Source of the DNA: Pseudomonadota bacterium
GTDB taxonomy: Bacteria > Desulfobacterota > Desulfobulbia > Desulfobulbales > JAGXFP01
DNA: 64,000 nt
Assembly: GCA_018814305.1 (NCBI GenBank)
Contig: JAHJAA010000089.1
Coordinates: forward strand, 1-64,000
Direction: 5' to 3'
Shown: positions 47,934 through 56,664 of the stretch, one piece after another
How the letters are laid out: each line of letters opens with the position of its first letter
How positions within the stretch are numbered: the stretch's first letter is position 1
Notes under the pieces: generated by a model
Told to the model about the DNA's origin: nothing
What the model saw: the letters and a program-made list of their open reading frames with translations, nothing else
Databases searched by the model: none
Made by a program: the position numbers and the translations under genes

Positions 47934-49220
47934 CTATGCTGATTTTGCTCCAGGTAATTTATCGATCAACTCAGGACCCCAGACCTCCAGATCCTGGTTC
48001 AAGGGAATTTCTTCCTGTTCTCTAGTCTCCATATTCCGCAAGATGACCACTCCGTTCCGCAGTTCTTCTTCCCCCAGGATCAGGGTCCGGCCGGCATTGA
48101 GGCGACCTGCCTGCTTCATCTGATTCTTAAGGCTCCGACCCAAGGGATCCATGGCGCAGGAGAGACCTGCCCCCCGGAGCCTCTGGTTAAGCCTGAAGGC
48201 CAGATTACGGGACTCCTCACCCAGCGCGGCAATGAACAGATCACATTGAACCGGGATCGGCTCAGATTGCTTCTGCTGCAGCAAAAGAACCAGCCGTTCC
48301 ATACCCATGGCAAAACCGATTCCCGGCATCGGATCCGGTCCCCCCAGTTGAGCGACCAATCCATCATAGCGCCCTCCGGCGCCAACCGCACTCTGGGCGC
48401 CGAGATCACCGGTAACCAGCTCAAAGGTGGTCCGGGTATAGTAGTCGAGCCCTCGGACCATAAAAGGATTGACTCCATACGGAATGGCCAGCAGGTCCAG
48501 GTAACGGCGCACTTCCTGAAAATGGGCGGTGCAATCGGCACAAAGATGATCAGGCAGTTCCGGAACCCCCTGAAACTGTTCCCGGCAGGACTCATTTTTA
48601 CAATCAAGGATTCGTAAGGGATTGGTTTGCCGACGACGTTCACAGTCCTGGCAGAGCGTCGCGGTCTTTTGATCAACAAAATCACGAAGGGCCTGATTAT
48701 AGGCGGGACGGCACGCCGGACACCCCAGCGAGTTGATCTCCAGGCTGGCAGTGAGGCCCAGTTCCTGCAAAATCTGCCAGGCCATGGCCATCAACTCTGC
48801 ATCAATCAGCGGGGTATCAGCCCCTAGAACCTCCACCGACATCTGGTGAAACTGGCGGAGTCGGCCCTTCTGGGGCCGTTCATGGCGGAACATGGGTCCG
48901 ATGGTATAGAGCCGTTGGATCGGTTGCAGCAGATGGAGACTATGCTCAATAAAGGAACGGAGCACCGAAGCGGTTCCCTCGGGTCGGAGGGTGAGTTGGC
49001 CACCGTTTCGATCAGTAAAGGTATACATCTCCTTTTCAACAATATCGGTGGTCTCGCCAATGGAGCGGACAAAGAGTTCGGTCTTTTCGAGGATCGGGAC
49101 CCTGATTTCATTGAAGCCATAGCGCTGGAATATGTTTCGGGCAGTGGTCTCGATCCTTTGCCAGAGTGGCGTTTCCTCGGGCAGAATATCCTTGAAGCCC
49201 TTTAATGCTTTTACTGCCAA
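47934..49220 (-). CDS. hisS: Histidyl-tRNA synthetase
   Basis: VKALKGFKDILPEETPLW, TLRPEGTASVLRSFIEH, VRGLDYYTRTTFEL; probable TTG start at 49220. Confidence 0.95.
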   Translation of the reverse strand: MAVKALKGFKDILPEETPLWQRIETTARNIFQRYGFNEIRVPILEKTELFVRSIGETTDIVEKEMYTFTDRNGGQLTLRPEGTASVLRSFIEHSLHLLQPIQRLYTIGPMFRHERPQKGRLRQFHQMSVEVLGADTPLIDAELMAMAWQILQELGLTASLEINSLGCPACRPAYNQALRDFVDQKTATLCQDCERRRQTNPLRILDCKNESCREQFQGVPELPDHLCADCTAHFQEVRRYLDLLAIPYGVNPFMVRGLDYYTRTTFELVTGDLGAQSAVGAGGRYDGLVAQLGGPDPMPGIGFAMGMERLVLLLQQKQSEPIPVQCDLFIAALGEESRNLAFRLNQRLRGAGLSCAMDPLGRSLKNQMKQAGRLNAGRTLILGEEELRNGVVILRNMETREQEEIPLNQDLEVWGPELIDKLPGAKSA

Positions 49221-49481
49221 AAGCGTACCCCCCTCTTCCTGGAACCTCTGTTTATTTCCGGGCAGACCCCTCGCAGGCACCTTTTGCCTTCGGCCTCCGG
49301 TGATCCGCCAGGGATTGCCGCAGGGCCGTTTTGCTATGGATCTTCAAAGAATTAGCTCGTAATGAGAAAGCGGATGACTCTAGCGGAATTCACAGGAAAA
49401 GTCAAGAAGACGAGAAGGGGCAACCCTGCAAAATATTGAAGGGGCTCACCCAACTCCTTTAGCGGATGAAACAAGAAAAAA

Positions 49482-49880
49482 TTATTGAAATTGTAAATCA
49501 ATATAGGCAGCCAGGGCGTCCCCGGCCGAAGGAGAAAGCTCGGCGAAACGCACACTGCGCCTTCGTAAACTGGATCCGGAGGAATGGTAATTTTTCTGAA
49601 CGAGACGATCCGAAACCGTTTCCAGTGACATCTCGATATCTTCATCGCGTTCCAAATTCAACACCATCGAGAGCTTTATTCCCAGGTTCGACCACTCCTC
49701 TCCGTCATAGAGATAGTAAAAAGCAAGCCCGCCCAGGCTGATATCGGCGATCTGGCCCAACCTCCCCGCGGTGGGGCCTTCAACGGCAAAAGGCCCCTTA
49801 TTCGGGGGATAGTAATAGCGTTTGCTCTGTCGTCTTTCTTTTTTTCGAATAAACCAAGGGGGCATGGATCCACCTGCCAT
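49482..49880 (-). CDS. PilZ domain protein
   Basis: RKKERRQSKRYYYP...GQIADISLGGLAFYY. Confidence 0.75.
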   Translation of the reverse strand: MAGGSMPPWFIRKKERRQSKRYYYPPNKGPFAVEGPTAGRLGQIADISLGGLAFYYLYDGEEWSNLGIKLSMVLNLERDEDIEMSLETVSDRLVQKNYHSSGSSLRRRSVRFAELSPSAGDALAAYIDLQFQ

Positions 49881-50054
49881 CGTTTCTTCTAATAGTACAA
49901 GTTACTGTTCCTACGAAAGTATTACCTGAATACGATTCTCAAAGAACTACCAATCGGAGCAAAAGTCAACATTCCAATTATCAAGAAAACAGAAATTCTA
50001 TCAGACAAGAAAATGATCTTCCCGTTGTTTGAAGCGAGCAACACCCGACATCCC

Positions 50055-50459
50055 TTACAACTTCGCCAAATTTTGATGATCAATGGCAATACAGCGATCC
50101 ATGATCACCGTAAGCCCACTTGCCTCGGCTCGGGCGGCAGCCTGATCATGAACGATGCCGAGTTGCATCCAGATCACTTTGGCCCCCACGCTAATGGCGC
50201 TTTCAACAATCGGCGGAATATCCTCGGGCCGGCGAAAAATATCCACGATATCCACCGGGGTCGGGATCTCTTCAAGGCTCCCATAACAGGGCAACCCGAG
50301 AATTTCACGTTGGCCGGGATTAACCGGAAAAATGGTATATCCCGCTGCCAAAAGATAGCGAGCCACCTGATTGCTGGGCCGATTCTCCTTGGGGGAAAGA
50401 CCGACCACGGCAATGGTTCGGAAGTCCTGTAAAACCTTCTGGATTTCAAGAGATATCAT
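50055..50459 (-). CDS. CoA-binding (YccU-like) protein
   Basis: TIAVVGLSPKENRPSNQVARYLLAAGYTIFPVNPGQREILGLPCYGSLEEIP. Confidence 0.85.
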   Translation of the reverse strand: MISLEIQKVLQDFRTIAVVGLSPKENRPSNQVARYLLAAGYTIFPVNPGQREILGLPCYGSLEEIPTPVDIVDIFRRPEDIPPIVESAISVGAKVIWMQLGIVHDQAAARAEASGLTVIMDRCIAIDHQNLAKL

Positions 50460-50694
50460 GCATATCCTCTGTTTGCTATTTTACTCGGAAGAGGTAAAAT
50501 TCAAGGGTATCAGACTATAGCACTTTTTTCATCCTGGGTTAAGAGGTCCAAGATCCAGCGTCAAACAAGACGGTTGCAGATGGAGATAGTGAGCTGCAAG
50601 ACCTTTGAGGCGGCAAGAGAGGAGCTCTTCCGGGACTGAAACATCTGCTAACACGGCAGGGAGCGACCGAGCGGTGAATTTTGGAGGTGAAACG

Positions 50695-50916
50695 ATGTGC
50701 CAGATGAGCGTAGTATTGGAAGAAAACGACCACACCGAGCCGATCATGGACGGGGTGACCATGCTGGAGACAACCGCCGATGGGGTCCGGATGTCGGCCT
50801 TTTTTGAAGAGCCGAAGCTGATCCCCGGGGTCCAGGTGATCCGAATCGATTTTTTAAATGGCAAGGTCTTTCTGGGGAAACCAATCCCTATGATACTGGA
50901 GGACAAAAATGGGTGA
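50695..50916 (+). CDS. CooT-family nickel-binding protein
   Basis: MCQMSVVLEENDHTEPIMDGVTMLETTADGVRMSAFFEEPKLIPGVQVIRIDFLNGKVFL; RBS ggaggtg. Confidence 0.75.
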   Translation: MCQMSVVLEENDHTEPIMDGVTMLETTADGVRMSAFFEEPKLIPGVQVIRIDFLNGKVFLGKPIPMILEDKNG

Positions 50917-51157
50917 TTTGACCGAACTGGAAAAAGTACGGGTGATGCTGCCCCACTGGATTGAGCACAACAACAGCCATGTTGCCGAATTCATCAAATG
51001 GCAACAGACCTTTGAAGGCAGAAGCGAAACAGAGGAGGCCGCGGCCAAATTCGCCGAGGCGGTACAATCACTGGAGGCGGCAGGTGCTGCGCTCACCGAG
51101 GCCCTGGCCTCCCTGGGCGGCCCCCTTGAACACCACGGCCACCACCATCACCATTAA
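50909..51157 (+). CDS. Small protein with His-rich C-terminus, coupled to the CooT-like gene
   Basis: PHWIEHNNSHVAEFIKW...GGPLEHHGHHHHH; overlaps the CooT CDS by 8 nt. Confidence 0.75.
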   Translation: MGDLTELEKVRVMLPHWIEHNNSHVAEFIKWQQTFEGRSETEEAAAKFAEAVQSLEAAGAALTEALASLGGPLEHHGHHHHH

Positions 51158-51212
51158 AGCCTGGACCAAGGTGTGAGATATCTGCGATCAGGGCCCCAAA
51201 CGAAGGAGTCCG

Positions 51213-51710
51213 TTACAACTCGAATTTTCGGAGTCGAGCAAAGAGCTCCGAACTACTCCCCCCGGACTGGCCTTGAACCGTGACCAGCCAGAATGTTCCA
51301 GGCTCCCTGAGGATTCGAACCCTGAGTTGTTCACCCAACTGATGGGAGTCTTCTTCCAGGTTATAAAACACGGTGTCGATTCCGAAAAATCCGTCCAGAA
51401 GGTGGGTGATGGTATGGAGGGTCTTGCTCTCATACCCCTGAGTCATGGTCGAAAGGTCGTTTAAGGTGTGAAAACCGCCATCCGCCAATTCCCGGATCAA
51501 GCCGGACAACACCTGACGATTTTCAGACAAACCCTGCTCAACCAGCCTCCAGAAACGGGGATCTTCAGCGGAACAGGACTCCTCTTCGAGAATGATCACC
51601 TGGTCGTATTTGACCAGAAAATTGCGGTCAAAAAAACGGGTCACCAGCCGGCAGCTCTCTTCCAGATCCGCTCCGCCAAGCAGGATCCGATGGACGACAT
51701 CTAAATTCAT
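51213..51710 (-). CDS. Hypothetical protein
   Basis: 165-aa intact ORF; no family recognised. Confidence 0.55.
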   Translation of the reverse strand: MNLDVVHRILLGGADLEESCRLVTRFFDRNFLVKYDQVIILEEESCSAEDPRFWRLVEQGLSENRQVLSGLIRELADGGFHTLNDLSTMTQGYESKTLHTITHLLDGFFGIDTVFYNLEEDSHQLGEQLRVRILREPGTFWLVTVQGQSGGSSSELFARLRKFEL

Positions 51711-51752
51711 GGCGATCGAGGTTCCTCATCCATGCAAGTTATTGGGGGGTGA

Positions 51753-52379
51753 TCATTTTTGAAAAATCGGCAATGAGAGAATTTCCATGAACCGATTGAC
51801 GTGGTACTCGGCGGTAAGTTTGGGATTGCGAAAGGCGATCAACGCCATCCCGGCCCGGGCGGCATGCTCCTGGTCGACCACCGAATCACCGATAAACACC
51901 CCCTCCCCGGCGGTAAGGTTGTAGTGGGTCAGAATCCGGTGAATGGCCTCGGGGTGGGGCTTGGGATTTTCCACATCCATGGCCGTGAAGACCAAGCCGA
52001 AGTATTTCCGCAGACCAAAGGTATCGAGCAAAGTGGCCATGGTGGTGGTTCGGTTGGTGCTGATGGCGGTCCGGCAGTTCGGGAGAATCACTTCAAGAAA
52101 TGGGATCAGATCCGGTTCCATGGTCATGAATGGAAGAAAATCACGGTAATCAAGACCCTGGCGATACCGATGGGCCGCTTCCAGCTCTTCCGGCCAGTGA
52201 CGCATGATATGGTTGACCGAATCGACCACATGGTGCATATGAACGTAATCCAGTTCCTCTTCATCCATGTCGGGATGACCGAAATGGCGGCAAACCCGGT
52301 TGTAGAATTCTAAATTGGCGTTTCGGGAATCGAACATGACTCCGTCACAATCGAAGATTACAAGTTTTGGTTCACTCAT
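51753..52379 (-). CDS. HAD-superfamily hydrolase
   Basis: LVIFDCDGVMFDSRNAN...ISTNRTTTMATLLDTFGL...GVFIGDSVVDQEHAARAGM. Confidence 0.9.
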   Translation of the reverse strand: MSEPKLVIFDCDGVMFDSRNANLEFYNRVCRHFGHPDMDEEELDYVHMHHVVDSVNHIMRHWPEELEAAHRYRQGLDYRDFLPFMTMEPDLIPFLEVILPNCRTAISTNRTTTMATLLDTFGLRKYFGLVFTAMDVENPKPHPEAIHRILTHYNLTAGEGVFIGDSVVDQEHAARAGMALIAFRNPKLTAEYHVNRFMEILSLPIFQK

Positions 52380-52536
52380 GAATAAGATCCTGATCCGTGA
52401 TAAAACCTCCTAGAACAGAGGTTGTAATTAATTCGTTCATTCCACCATACAAACCAGAACATTCCGGGCCTGTCAAGGGGCAGCTCCGGGCTTGACCGAG
52501 ACCGAGACGAAGAAATTTCCGCCCGGCCGGGGAGAA

Positions 52537-54162
52537 ATGATGCCTAAAACAACGGATTTTTTAGTGATCGGCAGTGGAATCTCAGGTCTTTCCTTTGCCT
52601 TGAAAGCAGCCCGGCTGGGCCGAGTCGTCCTGATCACCAAAAAAAACAAGGTGGATACGGCCACCAACCTGGCCCAGGGCGGGATCGCGGCGGTACTCTC
52701 GGCGGAGGACTCCTTTGATCTTCATGTGGCCGATACCCTGCGCTCCGGCGCCGGGCTCTGTCATGAAGATATTGTCCGGATGGTGGTGGAAAACGGGCCG
52801 GAGCGGATTCGAGAGCTGATTGCCCTCGGGGTGGCCTTTCAACCCGATCGAACCGACGGCTCCCGCCTTGATCTTGGCCGGGAAGGCGGTCATTCGGCCC
52901 GACGAATCGCCCATGCCCTGGATCTTTCCGGCCGGGAGATCGAACGCGCTCTGCTCCAGGCCGTGGCTGCCAATGACCGGATTACCGTTCTGGAAGACCA
53001 TCTGGCCATTGACCTTTTGATGCTCTCCAAGGTCAATCAGGACTTTAACGCCCCTCCCCAATTTACCGACCAGTGCCTGGGTGCCTACGTCCTGGAGCCG
53101 GATGGCGCCATCACCACCTGGAGGGCGCGGGTGACCGTGCTCTGCACCGGCGGCACCGGCAAGGTCTATCTCTACACCACCAATCCGGATATCGCCACCG
53201 GCGACGGGGTTGCCATGGCCTATCGGGCCGGGGCCCGGGTGGCGAATCTGGAATTTGTCCAGTTTCACCCCACCTGTCTCTATCATGCCCAGACCAAAAA
53301 TTTTCTGATCTCGGAGGCGGTCCGGGGTGAGGGCGGCCGGCTGCTCGATCGCAGTGGCCGCCACTTCATGGAACAGTATGATGATCGGGGGGATCTGGCC
53401 ACCCGTGACATGGTTGCCCGAGCCATTGACGCTGAGATGAAGGCCAGCGGTGACGACTGTGTCTTTCTCGATATCAGTCACCGGCCCGCCGACTTTGTCC
53501 GCTCCCGCTTTCCCAATATCCATCAAACCTGCCTCAGCCTGGGAATCGATATCACCCGCGAACCCATTCCAGTGGTCCCGGCGGCCCATTACATGTGCGG
53601 GGGGGTGGTGACTGACCGGATGGGCCGCACCTCCATCGCCAATCTTTTCGCCTTCGGAGAAACCGCCTGTACCGGACTGCACGGCGGCAATCGCCTGGCC
53701 AGTAACTCTTTATTGGAGGCAGTGGTCTTTGCCCATCAGGCGGCCGAGCAATGCGCGGCGGACTGGCCGAAACTTCAAAGAGTAACACTGCCAGAGATCC
53801 AGGACTGGTCGGTGGGCCGGGCTGAACGGATCGAGGAGTGCGTCCTGATCACCCATAACTGGGATCAGATCCGCCGGCTGATGTGGAATTATGTGGGGAT
53901 TGTCCGCTCCGACAAACGGCTGAACCTGGTCAAAACCCGCCTGGATCACATCCAGACCGAGGTAGACCAGCATTACCGGGATTATCTCCTGACCCCGGAT
54001 CTGGTGGAACTCCGCAATATCACCCAGGTTGCCGAACTGATCATCCGTTGTGCCATGATCCGTAAAGAGTCACGGGGACTCCATTACAATGTCGATTACC
54101 CCCGGACCGACGATCAAAACTGGTTGCTTGATACCGTAATCCAACGGGATTTAGAACCATAA
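52537..54162 (+). CDS. nadB: L-aspartate oxidase
   Basis: DFLVIGSGISGLSFALKAA, NLAQGGIAAVLS, PAAHYMCGGVVTD, GETACTGLHGGNRLASNSLLEA. Confidence 0.95.
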   Translation: MMPKTTDFLVIGSGISGLSFALKAARLGRVVLITKKNKVDTATNLAQGGIAAVLSAEDSFDLHVADTLRSGAGLCHEDIVRMVVENGPERIRELIALGVAFQPDRTDGSRLDLGREGGHSARRIAHALDLSGREIERALLQAVAANDRITVLEDHLAIDLLMLSKVNQDFNAPPQFTDQCLGAYVLEPDGAITTWRARVTVLCTGGTGKVYLYTTNPDIATGDGVAMAYRAGARVANLEFVQFHPTCLYHAQTKNFLISEAVRGEGGRLLDRSGRHFMEQYDDRGDLATRDMVARAIDAEMKASGDDCVFLDISHRPADFVRSRFPNIHQTCLSLGIDITREPIPVVPAAHYMCGGVVTDRMGRTSIANLFAFGETACTGLHGGNRLASNSLLEAVVFAHQAAEQCAADWPKLQRVTLPEIQDWSVGRAERIEECVLITHNWDQIRRLMWNYVGIVRSDKRLNLVKTRLDHIQTEVDQHYRDYLLTPDLVELRNITQVAELIIRCAMIRKESRGLHYNVDYPRTDDQNWLLDTVIQRDLEP

Positions 54163-54233
54163 GCAACTCGTCTTCCACCAGAAACTTCTTCCCCGCTCAC
54201 GAGGGTGGAAACCAATCAAGATCAGCTTCCAGA

Positions 54234-54450
54234 AAGAGGCGCATTCTGACCGCTGAAGATGACAAGGTAATCCAATCGCTTTACAAGTTGGGTCTCCCGA
54301 CCGAGATCTGTGATCTCAGATTTGCCCCTGACGGCAAACAGGCTATAGCAGCATATGAGGAATGGCGGCCGGAAATCGTCATTCTGGATCATGGACTGCC
54401 ACTCTGCAATGGCTATCAACTCCTTCCATATATCAGGAAATCGCCCCCGT
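54234..54450 (+). pseudogene. Response-regulator receiver (REC) domain fragment
   Basis: Reading frame RILTAEDDKVIQSLYKLGLPTEICDLRFAPDGKQAIAAYEEWRPEIVILDHGLPLCNGYQLLPYIRKS. No ATG start and homology stops before the domain ends. Confidence 0.6.
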
Positions 54451-54508
54451 CCTTTAACCCTCCTGAACCTATGCAGACCGAATCCCTCAAATGCGCCGAT
54501 CATGGCAC

Positions 54509-54973
54509 TCAACCGCCCTCCTGCTCGGCTAACCATTTCTGCATAAGAATCAGCAGGGAGAGCAAGCCAATGACCCCGCCATTTTCATCAAGCACCGGAA
54601 TCTCGCGAATGTTTTTATCGATCATCTTCGAAATAACCGTCGCAATTTCCTCATCCTCATTGGTGGTAATGACATGGGTGAACATGATGTCGCCCGAGGT
54701 CTCGGCGAGATGGAGCATCAGCAGTTTACTCACCCGGGAATCTGCGGCAACGTAATGGGAAAAGATGCTTTTGAACAGTCTTTTACGATTAACGAGACCC
54801 AGGAGACGACCCTGGTCATCAACGACACAGACGTGGTGCAGGGACGGGACATGAACAAAAGACCGAACGATTGAAGCAAGCTCAGCATCGCTGGTCACCT
54901 GTGAGGCGGTTTCATAGGGGCGAAAATCACGAACCAGTTTGCCGAACATGGCTTCCCTCCGTTTACGAGTCAC
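54509..54973 (-). CDS. CBS-domain-pair protein
   Basis: LHHVCVVDDQGRLLGLVNRKRLF and NIREIPVLDENGGVIGLLSLL. Confidence 0.85.
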   Translation of the reverse strand: MTRKRREAMFGKLVRDFRPYETASQVTSDAELASIVRSFVHVPSLHHVCVVDDQGRLLGLVNRKRLFKSIFSHYVAADSRVSKLLMLHLAETSGDIMFTHVITTNEDEEIATVISKMIDKNIREIPVLDENGGVIGLLSLLILMQKWLAEQEGG

Positions 54974-54975
54974 TC

Positions 54976-56205
54976 CTAATTTTCGGGCAATGATACCGGC
55001 GGGGTGGCTTCCTGAACCACTGGGATCTCTCCAGCTTTGGTAATAGCCATCTTCACCGCCGGTGGGCCGAGAATCTGAACGATAAAAGTAGTGGCGGCAA
55101 TGACGTTGAGGACAGTGACCCCCAGGGCATGACCAGCCGCACCTTGACTTGAAAAATGATCATAGACATGCAGAGAGAGCCCCAGGGCGACCCCCGCCTG
55201 GGAAAGCAGGGCAAGACCGAGATACTTACGGACCGTGGTCGCAGCACCAGAGATCTGACCGCCGATAAAGGCTCCAGTCCATTTACCCATGGTCCTTCCG
55301 AGAATATAGAGCAGTCCAACAACTCCCAGTTGCGGGAGAAGGTCAAGACGAAGCCGGGCTCCGACTAAGATGAAAAAAAAGGTATAGATCGGCGGGGTAA
55401 AAAGCTTCACTGACTCAAAGCTCTGTTCGTTCCGATGACGGTGCGTATTGGCCAGCCAGGCCCCGATAGCCATACTCACCATAATCAATGAGAGATCCAT
55501 TTTGATGGCAAGGCCGGCGGCCAACAGGATCGCCCCTAGATTCAGAACCAGGCGATCTTCGTCTTTTTTGAGAAACGGCAGCAATTGGTCAAGACAGAAA
55601 CCTGTTGCGCAACCCAGCAGCAAGGCACCCAAAATTTCACGTAAAGGTCCGAAGAACAAACCAACCGGCGTAATACTGTCGGCGGTGAGGAGGGCCTGGG
55701 CAACTGCAAAGGCAAAACCATAGAGAATCAAGGCCAATCCGTCATCCAGGGCGACGATGGCCAGGATGGTGGTGGTCAACGGCCCCCGACTCTTATACTC
55801 CCAGAGAACATCAACCGTAGCAGCCGGTGCGGTTGCGGAACTTAATGCACCAAGGAGAATGGCCAGGGCGGGATTGCCGGTCCACCACCAAACCAGGGTG
55901 GTAACTACGATCATGGCCAAGATACCTTCGCACAACAGAATGATAAAAAATTGCCGGCCGTAACGACGGAAGATTTCATACTTCAACTCCCCACCGACCA
56001 TGAAACCAATCAAGGCAAGGGCAAAATTCACCAAAGGGGCAAAGGCATCTACCAGAGAAGAGGTGAGGATGTGAAGACCGGAATCGCCAAGGAACAGACC
56101 GGCGAAGATATAGCCCACCACCCGGGGGAGACCGATCAGGCCAGCCAGACGACCGATGGCCAGGGCCGCGACCAAGGCAAGGCCTAACAGAAGAAGCGTA
56201 TTCAT
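54976..56205 (-). CDS. CPA2-type cation/proton antiporter
   Basis: IGLPRVVGYIFAGLFLGDSGLH...LGALSSATAPAATVDVLWEYKSRGPLTTTILAIVALDDGLALILYG. Confidence 0.85.
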   Translation of the reverse strand: MNTLLLLGLALVAALAIGRLAGLIGLPRVVGYIFAGLFLGDSGLHILTSSLVDAFAPLVNFALALIGFMVGGELKYEIFRRYGRQFFIILLCEGILAMIVVTTLVWWWTGNPALAILLGALSSATAPAATVDVLWEYKSRGPLTTTILAIVALDDGLALILYGFAFAVAQALLTADSITPVGLFFGPLREILGALLLGCATGFCLDQLLPFLKKDEDRLVLNLGAILLAAGLAIKMDLSLIMVSMAIGAWLANTHRHRNEQSFESVKLFTPPIYTFFFILVGARLRLDLLPQLGVVGLLYILGRTMGKWTGAFIGGQISGAATTVRKYLGLALLSQAGVALGLSLHVYDHFSSQGAAGHALGVTVLNVIAATTFIVQILGPPAVKMAITKAGEIPVVQEATPPVSLPEN

Positions 56206-56664
56206 GGCTGGCTGGTACTGTTAAGAAAGATCACTGAAGCATATCCCCTGAATAAAAATATAATCCTGGATCCTGCTGGTTCTTGCTGCTCCCTCCAGAA
56301 GTTGTTTTCGGAGGGAACGCCAACCCGCTGACGATATGAAATGATACTGCATGAGAAGTATACTAAGCAAGGGAGTGAAAATATTCTGACTGAAGACGAG
56401 ACAAGGACTGGCGCACCAGTGCCCTGCTCAAACCGGATGAGACCTTAAGGGTTGACCACCAAGACTTACCCACCGGAGTATAAATTCACTGATCCAGGGA
56501 GTATAATCCAAGGAAATTTATTTGAATTTGTACCCCTGTAATTAGGAGCATACATCCCTATGGGAGAAAACAAGCAGGAGATAAGACAGGTGGTCTCACC
56601 TCTTATCTGGGCAATGCACCAAACAGGTGAGACGCTCTGCTGCAATTATGAGTGCCGTTGGTGT

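Noticed and set aside
51290-51330. GGATTCGAACC, resembling the reverse complement of a tRNA T-loop
   Set aside because: It lies inside the 51213-51710 ORF (encoding RVRILREPG), and no acceptor stem or anticodon arm could be built around it.
52582-53682. 366-aa minus-strand ORF across nadB
   Set aside because: Antisense shadow ORF. nadB on the plus strand is unambiguous.
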